A stretch of 61,526 bases of DNA from positions 1-61,526 of the forward strand of contig NZ_KB906974.1 in assembly GCF_000381745.1 (NCBI RefSeq), in the 5' to 3' direction. Of this stretch, positions 8,512 through 16,694 are shown piece after piece. The notes under the pieces are model-generated. The model ran no database searches. It was not told where the DNA came from and was given only the letters and a program-made list of their open reading frames with translations. Both the position numbers and the translations under genes were made by a program. The stretch is from Psychromonas ossibalaenae ATCC BAA-1528. GTDB lineage: Bacteria > Pseudomonadota > Gammaproteobacteria > Enterobacterales > Psychromonadaceae. The first letter of the stretch is position 1. The number at the start of each line of letters is the position of its first letter.

Positions 8512-8540
8512 AAGCCTCAACACTGCGTTGGGGCTTTTTT
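8512..8540 (+). terminator. Rho-independent terminator
   Basis: GCCTCAAC pairs with GTTGGGGC (one G-U pair) across a 5-nt loop, followed by six T. It closes the small gene at 8235-8492. Confidence 0.85.
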
Positions 8541-8662
8541 AATGGGCGGACAAAGTACCTTAACTTTTAAATAATTTGAGTGCTTTTCTTTAATATCATT
8601 ATTTAAAAAATTGAAGGTATGGGGGGCCTGCCTTTTCTGGTGGAAAAGACGACATTACCTCG

Positions 8663-9196
8663 CTAAGCCGCTGTCGCAGACACTGGGCTTGGTGACTCTT
8701 CGTTGTTCTTTTCATTCTCTGTTTCGAACATATCTTCTTGAGAATCAATTAGCTGCTTAATTAACTCAGGAAGTTCGCGGCGGTAAAAGGCGGCGTTATG
8801 ATCACCCGAGGCGTAAGGCAGCGAACGAACAAATAAGCTAACTTGTTCTTTTCCAAGATCGTAGTTAATACTATCGGGACCACCAGTCGGCATTGCGCCG
8901 ATAATTGTATTAAGGAGCTGTTCACAATAGTTTAAGTTTTTTGTGGTAACTGGTTGAAAAACAAAAAAGTTATTGGCGATTCTAAAGACTGCATTATGTT
9001 CATTTACCGTTAAAACTTCTTGTTCGACTAGTCGTTTTAGATCTGTCTTAAAATTATTTTTTATTGTCGCAACACGTAAAACAACGGCCTTCTTATGTTC
9101 TTCTATGATCTTTCTTTTTTTTGTTTCTACATAAAAATAAGCAACGATAAGTATAACTAAAACGGGTATTACAAAATATACAATAACTTCTAACAT
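8663..9196 (-). CDS. Membrane-anchored protein of unknown function
   Basis: A 177-residue protein with one N-terminal transmembrane helix (about residues 4-22, VIVYFVIPVLVILIVAYFYV). A basic helical stretch follows, then a soluble domain, then an acidic, Ser/Pro-rich tail. No family is recognised. It is monocistronic with long AT-rich flanks. The topology suggests an anchored cytosolic domain, since the helix is followed by KKRK. Confidence 0.6.
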   Translation of the reverse strand: MLEVIVYFVIPVLVILIVAYFYVETKKRKIIEEHKKAVVLRVATIKNNFKTDLKRLVEQEVLTVNEHNAVFRIANNFFVFQPVTTKNLNYCEQLLNTIIGAMPTGGPDSINYDLGKEQVSLFVRSLPYASGDHNAAFYRRELPELIKQLIDSQEDMFETENEKNNEESPSPVSATAA

Positions 9197-9774
9197 TAAA
9201 TATATCCAACATTCAGCATCGTCCAGGCAGCTGATTAATAAACTAACTTAACCGGACCAAAAATTTATCCCAGCTCAAGTTAACAAGCTCAGCCGGCAAT
9301 TTACCACAAAAATAGATCTTCAATTTTTTGTGCATTTATCTATAGATTAACAAATACAATTTTTTCGATGATGTATTCGTTAGAATCAATGTCTTAACAG
9401 TACGTATTTTGATTGAACGAATCTGATTATCAAAATTAGACTAGTCTGTAACTTTATAATTAATGCTAAACCATAGATAAGGTTGAGGATTATGATCTAT
9501 TTTACGGATCGTTCAAGTTTTTTTAAAGATCTCTAAACATTCTGTATTGAAGTACAGCGTTCGCTGTTATCTCAGTGAGTGTTTTTTAGCCAAGGTGAAT
9601 TAATTAAGCTTGGACCGGGTTATAAATCCAAAAGATTCGCAAATATATATTATGCAGAAGATGTTGTGAGTGACGAAGATTGGCGTTTTTTTGTCTCCGA
9701 GATTTTCAAACAAATCTGTACGTAATGAGGTAAGGATTGAACCAATCGGTAAACGCATAAGAACCGCCCGGTAA
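9197..9774. other. Gene-free AT-rich spacer
   Basis: About 580 bp between two leftward genes. No domain-bearing frame, hairpin with T-run or repeat was recognised. Confidence 0.5.
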
Positions 9775-11034
9775 TCAATGGACACAAATCTGATTTCGTC
9801 TAGATCTTATCGCATTGTCCAATGCTGTACTCGCTTCTATCATGAGCACTTTCATCGAATTATTATTGCTTGGCAAGAGACTCGAGATACCAAAACTTAA
9901 GGTAATATAATTGCTGACCTTCGAATGTTTATGCTCAATTGCTGATTTAGCAATATTTTTTTGTATGCTTTGAGCGATATTCAAAGCCTTTTTCTTACAG
10001 CCGCCTTTAAATAATATAATGAAATGTTCGCCGTCCATATAAAAGATAACTGCGTTTGCTTTTTCACAGACCTCCTGCATTAGACATGCTGTACTTAGTA
10101 GTACAACCTCACTGGAGTGCACGCCGTAATTGGCAATGTAAGGCTTAAAGAAATCAATCTCGCAGATAAATATGGATAATAACTTTTTCTGTTCAAGGCT
10201 CTCTTTCCAAAGCCTCTTATAGTCGGGCTGAAAAGTACTACGCTCAGATATGCTTTTGATTAACATCATCTGTTTAAGCGCTGACTGCTTAACAACGGGG
10301 GCTTGTATGGTTTGTTGTTTTATATTTACTGTTCTTTTATTTACTGTTCTTTTATTTACTCGGGTGAAATCTTCGCATATTTTATTGCGCCCGGAATCTA
10401 TTGCTTCGGACAAAGTGCTTTGCGCTTGGTTGATTAAAATTTTTTTTGTGTTTGGATGAACAGACGACAAACCTATGCTTAATGTTACGATTTTACTGAC
10501 GCTTGAATGCTTATGCTCTGTATTAGTTTCTTCTACCGCTTGACGTAAACTTTCAGCAATTATCTGACTTTTTATCTGATCGCCGCCTTTTATTAAAACG
10601 ACAAAATCATGGTTTTTATAGCGAGCCAAAAAGGAGTCGTGTTTTTCACATATATTTTTTAAAGCAAGGCCGATCACAAGCAGCATAAATGATGAAGCTT
10701 GATGTCCGTAATTATCATGATAAGATTTAAAACAGTCAATATTACATCTCAGCACCGAGAGCATTTCATTTTCATTAGCGGCTTCTTGCCAGGAACGCGC
10801 CAGGTACACATCAAAAGCAGCTCGATCGGCGATATTCATTTGTGACATGGCCTGATCAAAAGCAGATGATTCTGTATTTACGGCCTGCTTTGTTTGTTTA
10901 TAGTTAGTTATATCAATGACGGGTTGGTAATCCTCTTCAGGTTCCATCACTAGATAAATATCACTCTGACCTTGTGACTCAAAATCGATGCTGTCAACAC
11001 CAAGCTTCTCTTGTGTGTTTTTATATTGCCCCAT
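9775..11034 (-). CDS. Tandem GGDEF-like protein with both active-site motifs degenerate
   Basis: A 419-residue soluble protein with two diguanylate-cyclase-like domains, roughly residues 75-215 and 265-415. Each keeps the NIDCFKSYHDNYGH or EIDFFKPYIANYG segment and a late LSIGLSS/LSFGISS strand. The GGDEF signature itself reads YKNHDF in the first domain and MDGEHF in the second, so cyclase activity is unlikely. Both domains share TEHKHSSVSK/IEHKHSKVSN, which points to internal duplication. The linker carries a 15-bp DNA repeat encoding NKRTVNKRTVN. The ATG at 11034 is chosen because AAAGGA lies 7 bp upstream. A c-di-GMP-binding or structural role is inferred. Confidence 0.75.
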   Translation of the reverse strand: MGQYKNTQEKLGVDSIDFESQGQSDIYLVMEPEEDYQPVIDITNYKQTKQAVNTESSAFDQAMSQMNIADRAAFDVYLARSWQEAANENEMLSVLRCNIDCFKSYHDNYGHQASSFMLLVIGLALKNICEKHDSFLARYKNHDFVVLIKGGDQIKSQIIAESLRQAVEETNTEHKHSSVSKIVTLSIGLSSVHPNTKKILINQAQSTLSEAIDSGRNKICEDFTRVNKRTVNKRTVNIKQQTIQAPVVKQSALKQMMLIKSISERSTFQPDYKRLWKESLEQKKLLSIFICEIDFFKPYIANYGVHSSEVVLLSTACLMQEVCEKANAVIFYMDGEHFIILFKGGCKKKALNIAQSIQKNIAKSAIEHKHSKVSNYITLSFGISSLLPSNNNSMKVLMIEASTALDNAIRSRRNQICVH

Positions 11035-11572
11035 AAAATATTCCTTTATCATATCGGCTGTAATTACTCAGGTGAGTATTTTCCACTGCGGTTTTATGCT
11101 GTATTTTATATGCACAGCACAATGACATAAGGTGCTGTTAAATTAATAAAACTTGGTAATTCCTGTACCCGGTTATTCTCCTTTATTTTAGACAGGAATT
11201 AATGTAAGCGCTTTCTTTTGTGTTGTAAATGCTAAAAAAGTCTAATTATTATTTACATCGCTTTTATTTGTTCAAAATAAGATCTAGGTTGCCAATACGT
11301 AGAGACACACAGATAAAAGGTTACATAGGAAATATATTGGTTTCATAAAGTGCAGAATTAAGTTTCCTGTTTTGTTCCTGCCCGGCTGTATTCTGAGGCG
11401 ATTAAAGAAGGGGGAATATAGTTGTTTTTTACTTCTTCGCCTAATATTTGTGTTAAGTGCAATATTCGTAAATTACAAATGATATGGACGTGTGCTTTTT
11501 TAGTTATAAGCACAGGGAATATGAGCTTAGTATTTTACGCGTGTTATTGAAATGTGAGCGTAGGATACCGTT
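11035..11572. other. Divergent intergenic region
   Basis: About 540 bp between the leftward GGDEF-like gene and the rightward binding-protein gene. It contains TGTAAGCGCTTTCTT at 11203-11217, whose 8-bp core AAGCGCTT is a perfect palindrome like LacI-family operators. No gene is supported. Confidence 0.4.
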
Positions 11573-12340
11573 ATGAAAAAATTCCTGTTAATCGCGATGG
11601 TGTTATTTTTTAGTATAAGCGCTTTCTCCGCGGATAATGTTATTAGGGTGCGCGTGTCTGAGTTCCCGCCGCTGTATTACATGGACGATAGCGGTAAATG
11701 GACAGGCCTTGATGTTGAACTTGCAGATGCGGTTATAAAAGAAGCCGGCTTTAAGGCCAAATATATACCTACGTCATGGGTGGCAGGATTGCTGCATATC
11801 GAGAAAGGCTCTCTCGATATGATGATGAATATGGGGAAAACCGCAGAAAGATCTAAATATGCTGACTGGATAGGACCAGAAAGAAATACGCAGATGGTTC
11901 TGGTTGTAAGGGAAGCGAACCAGAGCATGCCGATAAAAGAGCTGGGTGATTTCATCAGAGTTTCACAAATTTATAAAATTAAATTTGGCATTCAAGCCAA
12001 TGTGCATTACTCAGATGAATTCAATAATAAAATGAAAAACTCTCAATTCATGAACTGCTTTGAGTTTGTTAAGAACCTTAAAATGAGCCACCGTAAGGTA
12101 AAGGCAAATCACTTACTAGGTTTTTTTGAAGAGAAAATCGGTATGGTTTACAAGATTCAAACTGATCCCAGCTACGACGGTTTAGTTATTCATCCTTTCG
12201 TTCTTCAAGAAGAAGATGTTTTTTTCGGAATAAGCAAAAAAACTTCCCGGGAAGTATATGAAAAGCTGCAGGAAGCATTTAAGAAACTCGAACAGGACGG
12301 GACATTACAATCTATCAGAAAGCGTTATCTGCACCTGTGA
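11573..12340 (+). CDS. Orphan periplasmic solute-binding protein (SBP_bac_3 family)
   Basis: A 255-residue protein with a signal peptide (KKFLLIAMVLFFSISAFSA). It has the class 3 amino-acid-binding fold: VSEFPPLYYMDDSGKWTGLDVELADAV near the N-terminus, then a DMMMNMGKTAERSKY segment. It ends LQSIRKRYL, as such proteins do. No ABC permease or ATPase lies beside it. It may serve a distant transporter, or act as a ligand sensor or scavenger. It is a distant relative of the three paralogues at 41602-44451. Confidence 0.82.
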   Translation: MKKFLLIAMVLFFSISAFSADNVIRVRVSEFPPLYYMDDSGKWTGLDVELADAVIKEAGFKAKYIPTSWVAGLLHIEKGSLDMMMNMGKTAERSKYADWIGPERNTQMVLVVREANQSMPIKELGDFIRVSQIYKIKFGIQANVHYSDEFNNKMKNSQFMNCFEFVKNLKMSHRKVKANHLLGFFEEKIGMVYKIQTDPSYDGLVIHPFVLQEEDVFFGISKKTSREVYEKLQEAFKKLEQDGTLQSIRKRYLHL

Positions 12341-12463
12341 ATTTATATTCTGTTTTTATTTTTTTGTTGTAAAAATAACTTCCAAGAATCTCTACTTGTT
12401 GCATAAATATCAAATAATTACCATACTGACCACGCAGTTTGTATTTCCAGTAGAGAGCTCACA

Positions 12464-14326
12464 ATGGCAGACAGTTTCTTAGTATTTGATAAAGATAAAA
12501 AAGATCATGTCAGTAACAGTATACTGGCTCTTTTTAATGAACCGGTATTACCCCGAGTCTGGTCAACTAAAAGTGCACTCAGCTTTGCAGCAGAAAGTCG
12601 GGTTTTTGCCTATGTTAATGATCAACAAGCTCCTGCTGTTATCGAAGCTGCTGTTAAAGGCAACTGGTACCTGGCTCTTTTACCTCACCCCGATGCAGGT
12701 TATTCCCGCCGTGGTTTTTGTATACAAAAAGACCTCGAGAAAGCGATTAGTGATGCAGAAAATGCTCAACCCCAAAAGGTAGATATATTACGCTGTAACG
12801 GCGAACTGGTATTAAGTTCAGTTGTTATCGGTCATGGTTTTAATTTCCGTCCCGACGGCCACAGCTATATCCGCCAGGAGCAGCTAAAAAGAACATGGCA
12901 CAACATTCGGCATATAAATGATTTTTTACCGCAGAAGCTTTCTTTCAGTACCGCTAATGAAGGTTGCTTCACTACTGCCGCTGTTGGTGTGGTAATCGCA
13001 GAGCATCTCCATGGCTGTTCGCTGCCGGGTAATACTTTATCTGACAGTTTTATGAATGACGGTATGTGTCATACCATGATCCTGGCGCCGCGCAGCGTAA
13101 TGGAAATACTGTACTTTTTTGTTACTGCTCCGTTTCGCGGGGTAACAAAACAGCCTGAATTTCTCGGGCTGGTAAAAAGCCAGTCGGTCACTATTGCTAA
13201 TAATAAAGAACTTTTATATACAATTGACGGGCGCAGTAAAAATGCATCCGAGTTAATTATAGATACTGAGCCTAATGTATTGAATTTGCTGGCCTGCGAT
13301 GATCTGCCGATTTCCGAGAGAGCGCCCAGCAGCAAAGAACAGCGGAAAATAAGCCGCCTTCCTGCTGGTGAGGCGGTGACAGCGATGGCCAGTAAACCAT
13401 TGCCTTTTATTGCACATGCCGCAACGGAGGAGTTTAAAGAGCTGTATCAGTTATTGCGGGAAAACGCAGTTATCTCACCGGTATTTTTAACCCTGATGGT
13501 TTTATCAACACTTCTGGCAACTATCGGTCTTTATGCCAGCTCTGCGCCGGTCATTATCGGTGCAATGATTTTAGCGCCGTTAATGGCGCCGATTATTTCC
13601 TTAGCCATGGCGTTAACCCGGCAAGATGCCAGTCTGTTAACAGCCAGTTTAAAAACGCTGTTTACTGGTTTATGTACGGCGCTGTGTTTTGCCGCACTTG
13701 CTAGTTTTATAATGCCGATGGAAATCATTACCCCTGAAATATCCAACCGACTTAGTCCTAGTCTGTTAGATTTAGGTGTGGCGGTTATTTCCGGGGTTGC
13801 CGGTGCTTATGCGCATGCCCGTGTTAGTGCGGCTAAAAGTATGGCTGGCGTGGCCATTGCTGTTGCGCTAGTGCCTCCGCTGGCAGTGACAGGTATCGGT
13901 TTAGGCTGGCTGGATTTTCATGTTGCATGGGGAGCATTACTGCTGTTTTTAACCAATCTCGCCGGTATTGTTTTTGCCGCATCATTAACTTTTCTGATCT
14001 TAGGTTTTGCGCCTTTTACGCGTGCTAAAAAAGGTTTAAGCATTGCACTTATCGCGGTGATTGTTGTCAGTATTCCGCTGCTGCTGAGTTTTATACGTCT
14101 CTCTGATGAAGCTGAGATAGTACAAAAACTGCAGGGGCAGGTTATCGGCAATGTTGTTATTCGTAATATCCACGCACGCGCTGTTGAGCCTCTGCAGTTA
14201 TCGATTCAACTGGTTACTCCAACGTCACTGACAGGTGTAGAGCTTGACAGTATTAAACAGGCCATTGAAGCAAAGTTACAGCGCAAGGTGATTATGGAGG
14301 CACAGGTTATTATTCGCCGTGAGTAA
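12464..14326 (+). CDS. DUF389 (TIGR00341-type) membrane protein with N-terminal diacylglycerol-kinase-like domain
   Basis: A 620-residue protein. Residues about 330-560 form a DUF389 block of hydrophobic helices with SAPVIIGAMILAPLMAPIIS and KSMAGVAIAVALVPPLAVTG. The first 290 residues look like the C-terminal lobe of YegS/diacylglycerol kinases: a LALLPHPDAG strand-turn, an ILRCNGELVLSSVVIGHGF strand pair, and late DGRSKNASELIIDTEP before another strand. The kinase GGDGT motif is replaced by AYVND, so phosphotransfer is doubtful. A short C-terminal tail follows the helices. The function of the family is unknown. The gene is monocistronic with a terminator at 14348-14375. Confidence 0.75.
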   Translation: MADSFLVFDKDKKDHVSNSILALFNEPVLPRVWSTKSALSFAAESRVFAYVNDQQAPAVIEAAVKGNWYLALLPHPDAGYSRRGFCIQKDLEKAISDAENAQPQKVDILRCNGELVLSSVVIGHGFNFRPDGHSYIRQEQLKRTWHNIRHINDFLPQKLSFSTANEGCFTTAAVGVVIAEHLHGCSLPGNTLSDSFMNDGMCHTMILAPRSVMEILYFFVTAPFRGVTKQPEFLGLVKSQSVTIANNKELLYTIDGRSKNASELIIDTEPNVLNLLACDDLPISERAPSSKEQRKISRLPAGEAVTAMASKPLPFIAHAATEEFKELYQLLRENAVISPVFLTLMVLSTLLATIGLYASSAPVIIGAMILAPLMAPIISLAMALTRQDASLLTASLKTLFTGLCTALCFAALASFIMPMEIITPEISNRLSPSLLDLGVAVISGVAGAYAHARVSAAKSMAGVAIAVALVPPLAVTGIGLGWLDFHVAWGALLLFLTNLAGIVFAASLTFLILGFAPFTRAKKGLSIALIAVIVVSIPLLLSFIRLSDEAEIVQKLQGQVIGNVVIRNIHARAVEPLQLSIQLVTPTSLTGVELDSIKQAIEAKLQRKVIMEAQVIIRRE

Positions 14327-14347
14327 TTAGCTAAATCCTATGATGAG

Positions 14348-14375
14348 AAAAAGGAGCTAAGCAGCTCCTTTTTAA
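14348..14375 (+). terminator. Rho-independent terminator
   Basis: AAAAAGGAGCT pairs with AGCTCCTTTTT around AAGC, giving a hairpin flanked by A and T runs directly after the DUF389 gene. The flanking A-run makes it potentially bidirectional, so it may also serve the leftward gene ending at 14421. Confidence 0.85.
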
Positions 14376-14420
14376 CTGTTTTGTATGCATGCTCAGCAGA
14401 GCTGAAGGGCAAGGTGCAGC

Positions 14421-14720
14421 CTATTGGTGCTTATCCATCTCTCGGACAAGGTATTCCTCGACAGATTTTAAAAGAACAGTATCTGCCTGCTGTAGTGTGT
14501 TGAACATCAACCAAAGATAGGGGTCTTTGTCGTACCAGCGCCGACGGTACAGTGAAAGGGGGAAATCAAACGTTTTTTCATAACAAAGCAGACTTGGATC
14601 ATGTTTTTTTACCAGATCCATCACCCCTTTTAAAAGTGGATCCATGACTTTTTGATCCATTTCATTAAATGCATCCAGTCTTTTGCCCAGTACTTCATAT
14701 TCGTCATACCATCGATTCAT
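14421..14720 (-). CDS. Small cytosolic protein of unknown function
   Basis: A 99-residue protein, aromatic-rich, beginning MNRWYDEYEVLGKRLDAF and containing YRRRWYDKDPYLWLMFN. It is mainly helical with no signal or membrane segment. AGAGAGGAT precedes the ATG. No family is recognised. It is monocistronic and convergent with the DUF389 gene. Confidence 0.65.
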   Translation of the reverse strand: MNRWYDEYEVLGKRLDAFNEMDQKVMDPLLKGVMDLVKKHDPSLLCYEKTFDFPLSLYRRRWYDKDPYLWLMFNTLQQADTVLLKSVEEYLVREMDKHQ

Positions 14721-14948
14721 TATATCCTCTCTGATTCAGCTTGTTACTTAGTCTGTTTTCATCCTTGAGGTTTCATCTTGTTAACTGCGATAATAGTGTA
14801 AAGCTACTGATAATTATAGCGCTATAAATAAAATAGACATATAAAATATGTATCTAATACTTATTTGCAACTCTATGATTTAAGGGGATTTATAGTTGGC
14901 TTCAGTTTTAAATACTCGCACAGTCAAATAAATTGCACGATATTTGAC

Positions 14949-14990
14949 CATAACATGATGATTTAAAAGTTAAAATCATCATGTTATGGT
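14949..14990. repeat. Perfect 17-bp inverted repeat
   Basis: CCATAACATGATGATTT pairs exactly with its reverse complement across an 8-nt centre. There is no following T-run, so it is not a simple terminator. A protein operator or a cruciform-type repeat is possible. Confidence 0.7.
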
Positions 14991-15107
14991 GTCGCATCTG
15001 CTAACGCAGTGATCACTATAGAACCACAAGAGATTAATCTCAGCCATGACTAAAATTGGCGGGTAAACTAAGACCGCTGTTATTGTAATAACAGCGGTCT
15101 TTATTTT
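14991..15107 (+). ncRNA. Candidate small RNA ending at an orphan terminator
   Basis: The strong terminator at 15071-15107 faces rightward, but no rightward gene precedes it: the nearest, at 12464-14326, already has its own terminator. The segment contains the palindrome GAGATTAATCTC. The hairpin could instead act on the leftward norM gene, whose stop lies 13 bp away. Only transcription data can decide. Confidence 0.3.
15071..15107. terminator. 14-bp perfect hairpin terminator
   Basis: AGACCGCTGTTATT pairs perfectly with AATAACAGCGGTCT, followed on the plus strand by TTATTTTT. It lies directly after the norM stop on the minus strand, where the T-run is much poorer. Confidence 0.8.
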
Positions 15108-15112
15108 TAAAG

Positions 15113-16456
15113 TTAAGCGCTTAGTTTCCGCTGTACAGTATGCAGGCGCTGTCCTAATAAAACGGCGGCTACGGTTAAACCGACGGTGATACCAATCCAG
15201 AATCCTTGTGCACCTAGCGGTTCAGTCAGAAGATCTGTCATGCCGAGCAGATAACCTAAGGGTAAACCAACTAGCCAGTAAGCAATAAAAGTTCGGGTGA
15301 AAATCGACACCATCTCTTTATAGCCGCGTAATGCGCCGGCGGCAACAACCTGAATTGAGTCAACACACTGATACATTGCCGAGAACAGCATTAAAGTGAC
15401 GGCTAAGGTGATAACTTCCGGGTTGCTGGTATAAAGCAGTGCGATATCTTCTTTGAAGATAACGGTTAATATCGCCGTGATTATCGACAGACCCAGACCG
15501 GTAGTAAAACCAGCATAACTTGCATTTTTAGCTCCCTCGGGATTGCCGGTGCCTAAATTAAAACCGACGCGGATACTAACGGCATTAGCAACACTCATCG
15601 GCAGCATAAATACCATGCTCGAGAAGTTCATTGCTATCTGGTGAGCGGCCACAATCATTGAGCCTAGCGGCGCAATCAATATTGCAATACCCGCGAAGAT
15701 AGTGACTTCAAAAAACAGAGCGATGGCCACAGGTAATCCGAGTTTGAAGATCGACCCGATTTGGGCATAGTCCGGTTTACTAAAAGACTTGAACAGCGGA
15801 TAGTGCTGCAGCTTTTTGGCGTATAAAACGTAAATCAGCAGTGCCAGCAGCATCACCCAGTATACTATGGTAGTTGCAACACCACACCCCGCACCGCCTA
15901 ACGCAGGCATACCGAATTTACCGTATACAAAAATCCAGTTAAGCGGAATGTTAGTGAACAGGCCGATAAACGCGATCACCATTGCCGGTTTGGTCAGCGA
16001 TAAACCTTCAACATAATTCCGCAGTGCCTGGAATAGTAAAAAAGCAGGTACCGCCGCCAGCACGGCATATAAGTACTGTGTGGTGATTGCTTTTAATGCC
16101 GGCTCAATATCCATATAGTTAACAATGGCGCTGGCATTATATAACACCACCATAATAGGCAGTGACAGTATTAACGCTAGATAAAGTCCCTGTTGTCCGG
16201 TCTGCGGGATCCTGTCGGTCTGCTGTGCGCCGTGTGCCTGAGCTGTAAGCGGTATTAATGCCATTAATATACCAACACCAAACAAAATACAGGGCAGCCA
16301 GATACTGGCGGCAATGGAGACGGCCGCCATATCGTTAGCACTGACACCACCGGCCATGACGGTATCAACAAAACCCATTGCAGTCTGCGCAAACTGTGCA
16401 AAAAAGATAGGGATCGATAATTTGAGAATTTTGTTGATTTCTAGTGAGTAGGACAC
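15113..16456 (-). CDS. norM: NorM-type multidrug/Na+ antiporter (MATE family)
   Basis: A 447-residue, 12-helix MATE transporter. The segments QTAMGFVDTVMAGGVSANDM, SLTKPAMVIAFIGLFTNIPL and LNWIFVYGKFGMPALGGAGCG closely follow Vibrio NorM, as I recall it. NorM exports cationic drugs and fluoroquinolones in exchange for Na+ at the inner membrane. The GTG at 16456 is chosen because GGAG lies 5 bp upstream and the tail length then matches known NorM; an upstream TTG at 16480 is less likely. It is divergent from patZ with a 240-bp shared promoter region. Confidence 0.9.
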   Translation of the reverse strand: MSYSLEINKILKLSIPIFFAQFAQTAMGFVDTVMAGGVSANDMAAVSIAASIWLPCILFGVGILMALIPLTAQAHGAQQTDRIPQTGQQGLYLALILSLPIMVVLYNASAIVNYMDIEPALKAITTQYLYAVLAAVPAFLLFQALRNYVEGLSLTKPAMVIAFIGLFTNIPLNWIFVYGKFGMPALGGAGCGVATTIVYWVMLLALLIYVLYAKKLQHYPLFKSFSKPDYAQIGSIFKLGLPVAIALFFEVTIFAGIAILIAPLGSMIVAAHQIAMNFSSMVFMLPMSVANAVSIRVGFNLGTGNPEGAKNASYAGFTTGLGLSIITAILTVIFKEDIALLYTSNPEVITLAVTLMLFSAMYQCVDSIQVVAAGALRGYKEMVSIFTRTFIAYWLVGLPLGYLLGMTDLLTEPLGAQGFWIGITVGLTVAAVLLGQRLHTVQRKLSA

Positions 16457-16694
16457 GAAAACTCCGAATGAATGGATCAAATAGGTAAGCTCTGAATCTG
16501 CTTGTTCATAAAAGCCGAAGTGTATGCCTAAGGCCCTGTTGTGGCAATTAAATTTATGTTAATTATCGCAAATTAATAATTCGATGATAGGCATCTTATT
16601 TTAGTTAAAAAGTTCGGTCAACACTACAGCGAACAAGTACACTGATTAAGCGCATCCGTGACTACTGTCGTTATCAAATAATAGGCGTTTTATT

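Larger units (their letters stand above)
14721..15112. other. Intergenic region with large palindrome and orphan terminator
   Basis: This 390-bp stretch holds a 17-bp-stem palindrome (14949-14990) and a plus-strand terminator (15071-15107). It may contain a small RNA gene; see 14991-15107. No protein gene longer than a few codons is seen. Confidence 0.5.

Noticed and set aside
9600-9785. 61-residue minus-strand frame beside the GGDEF-like gene
   Set aside because: It overlaps the GGDEF gene's stop region and has no family resemblance or ribosome site.
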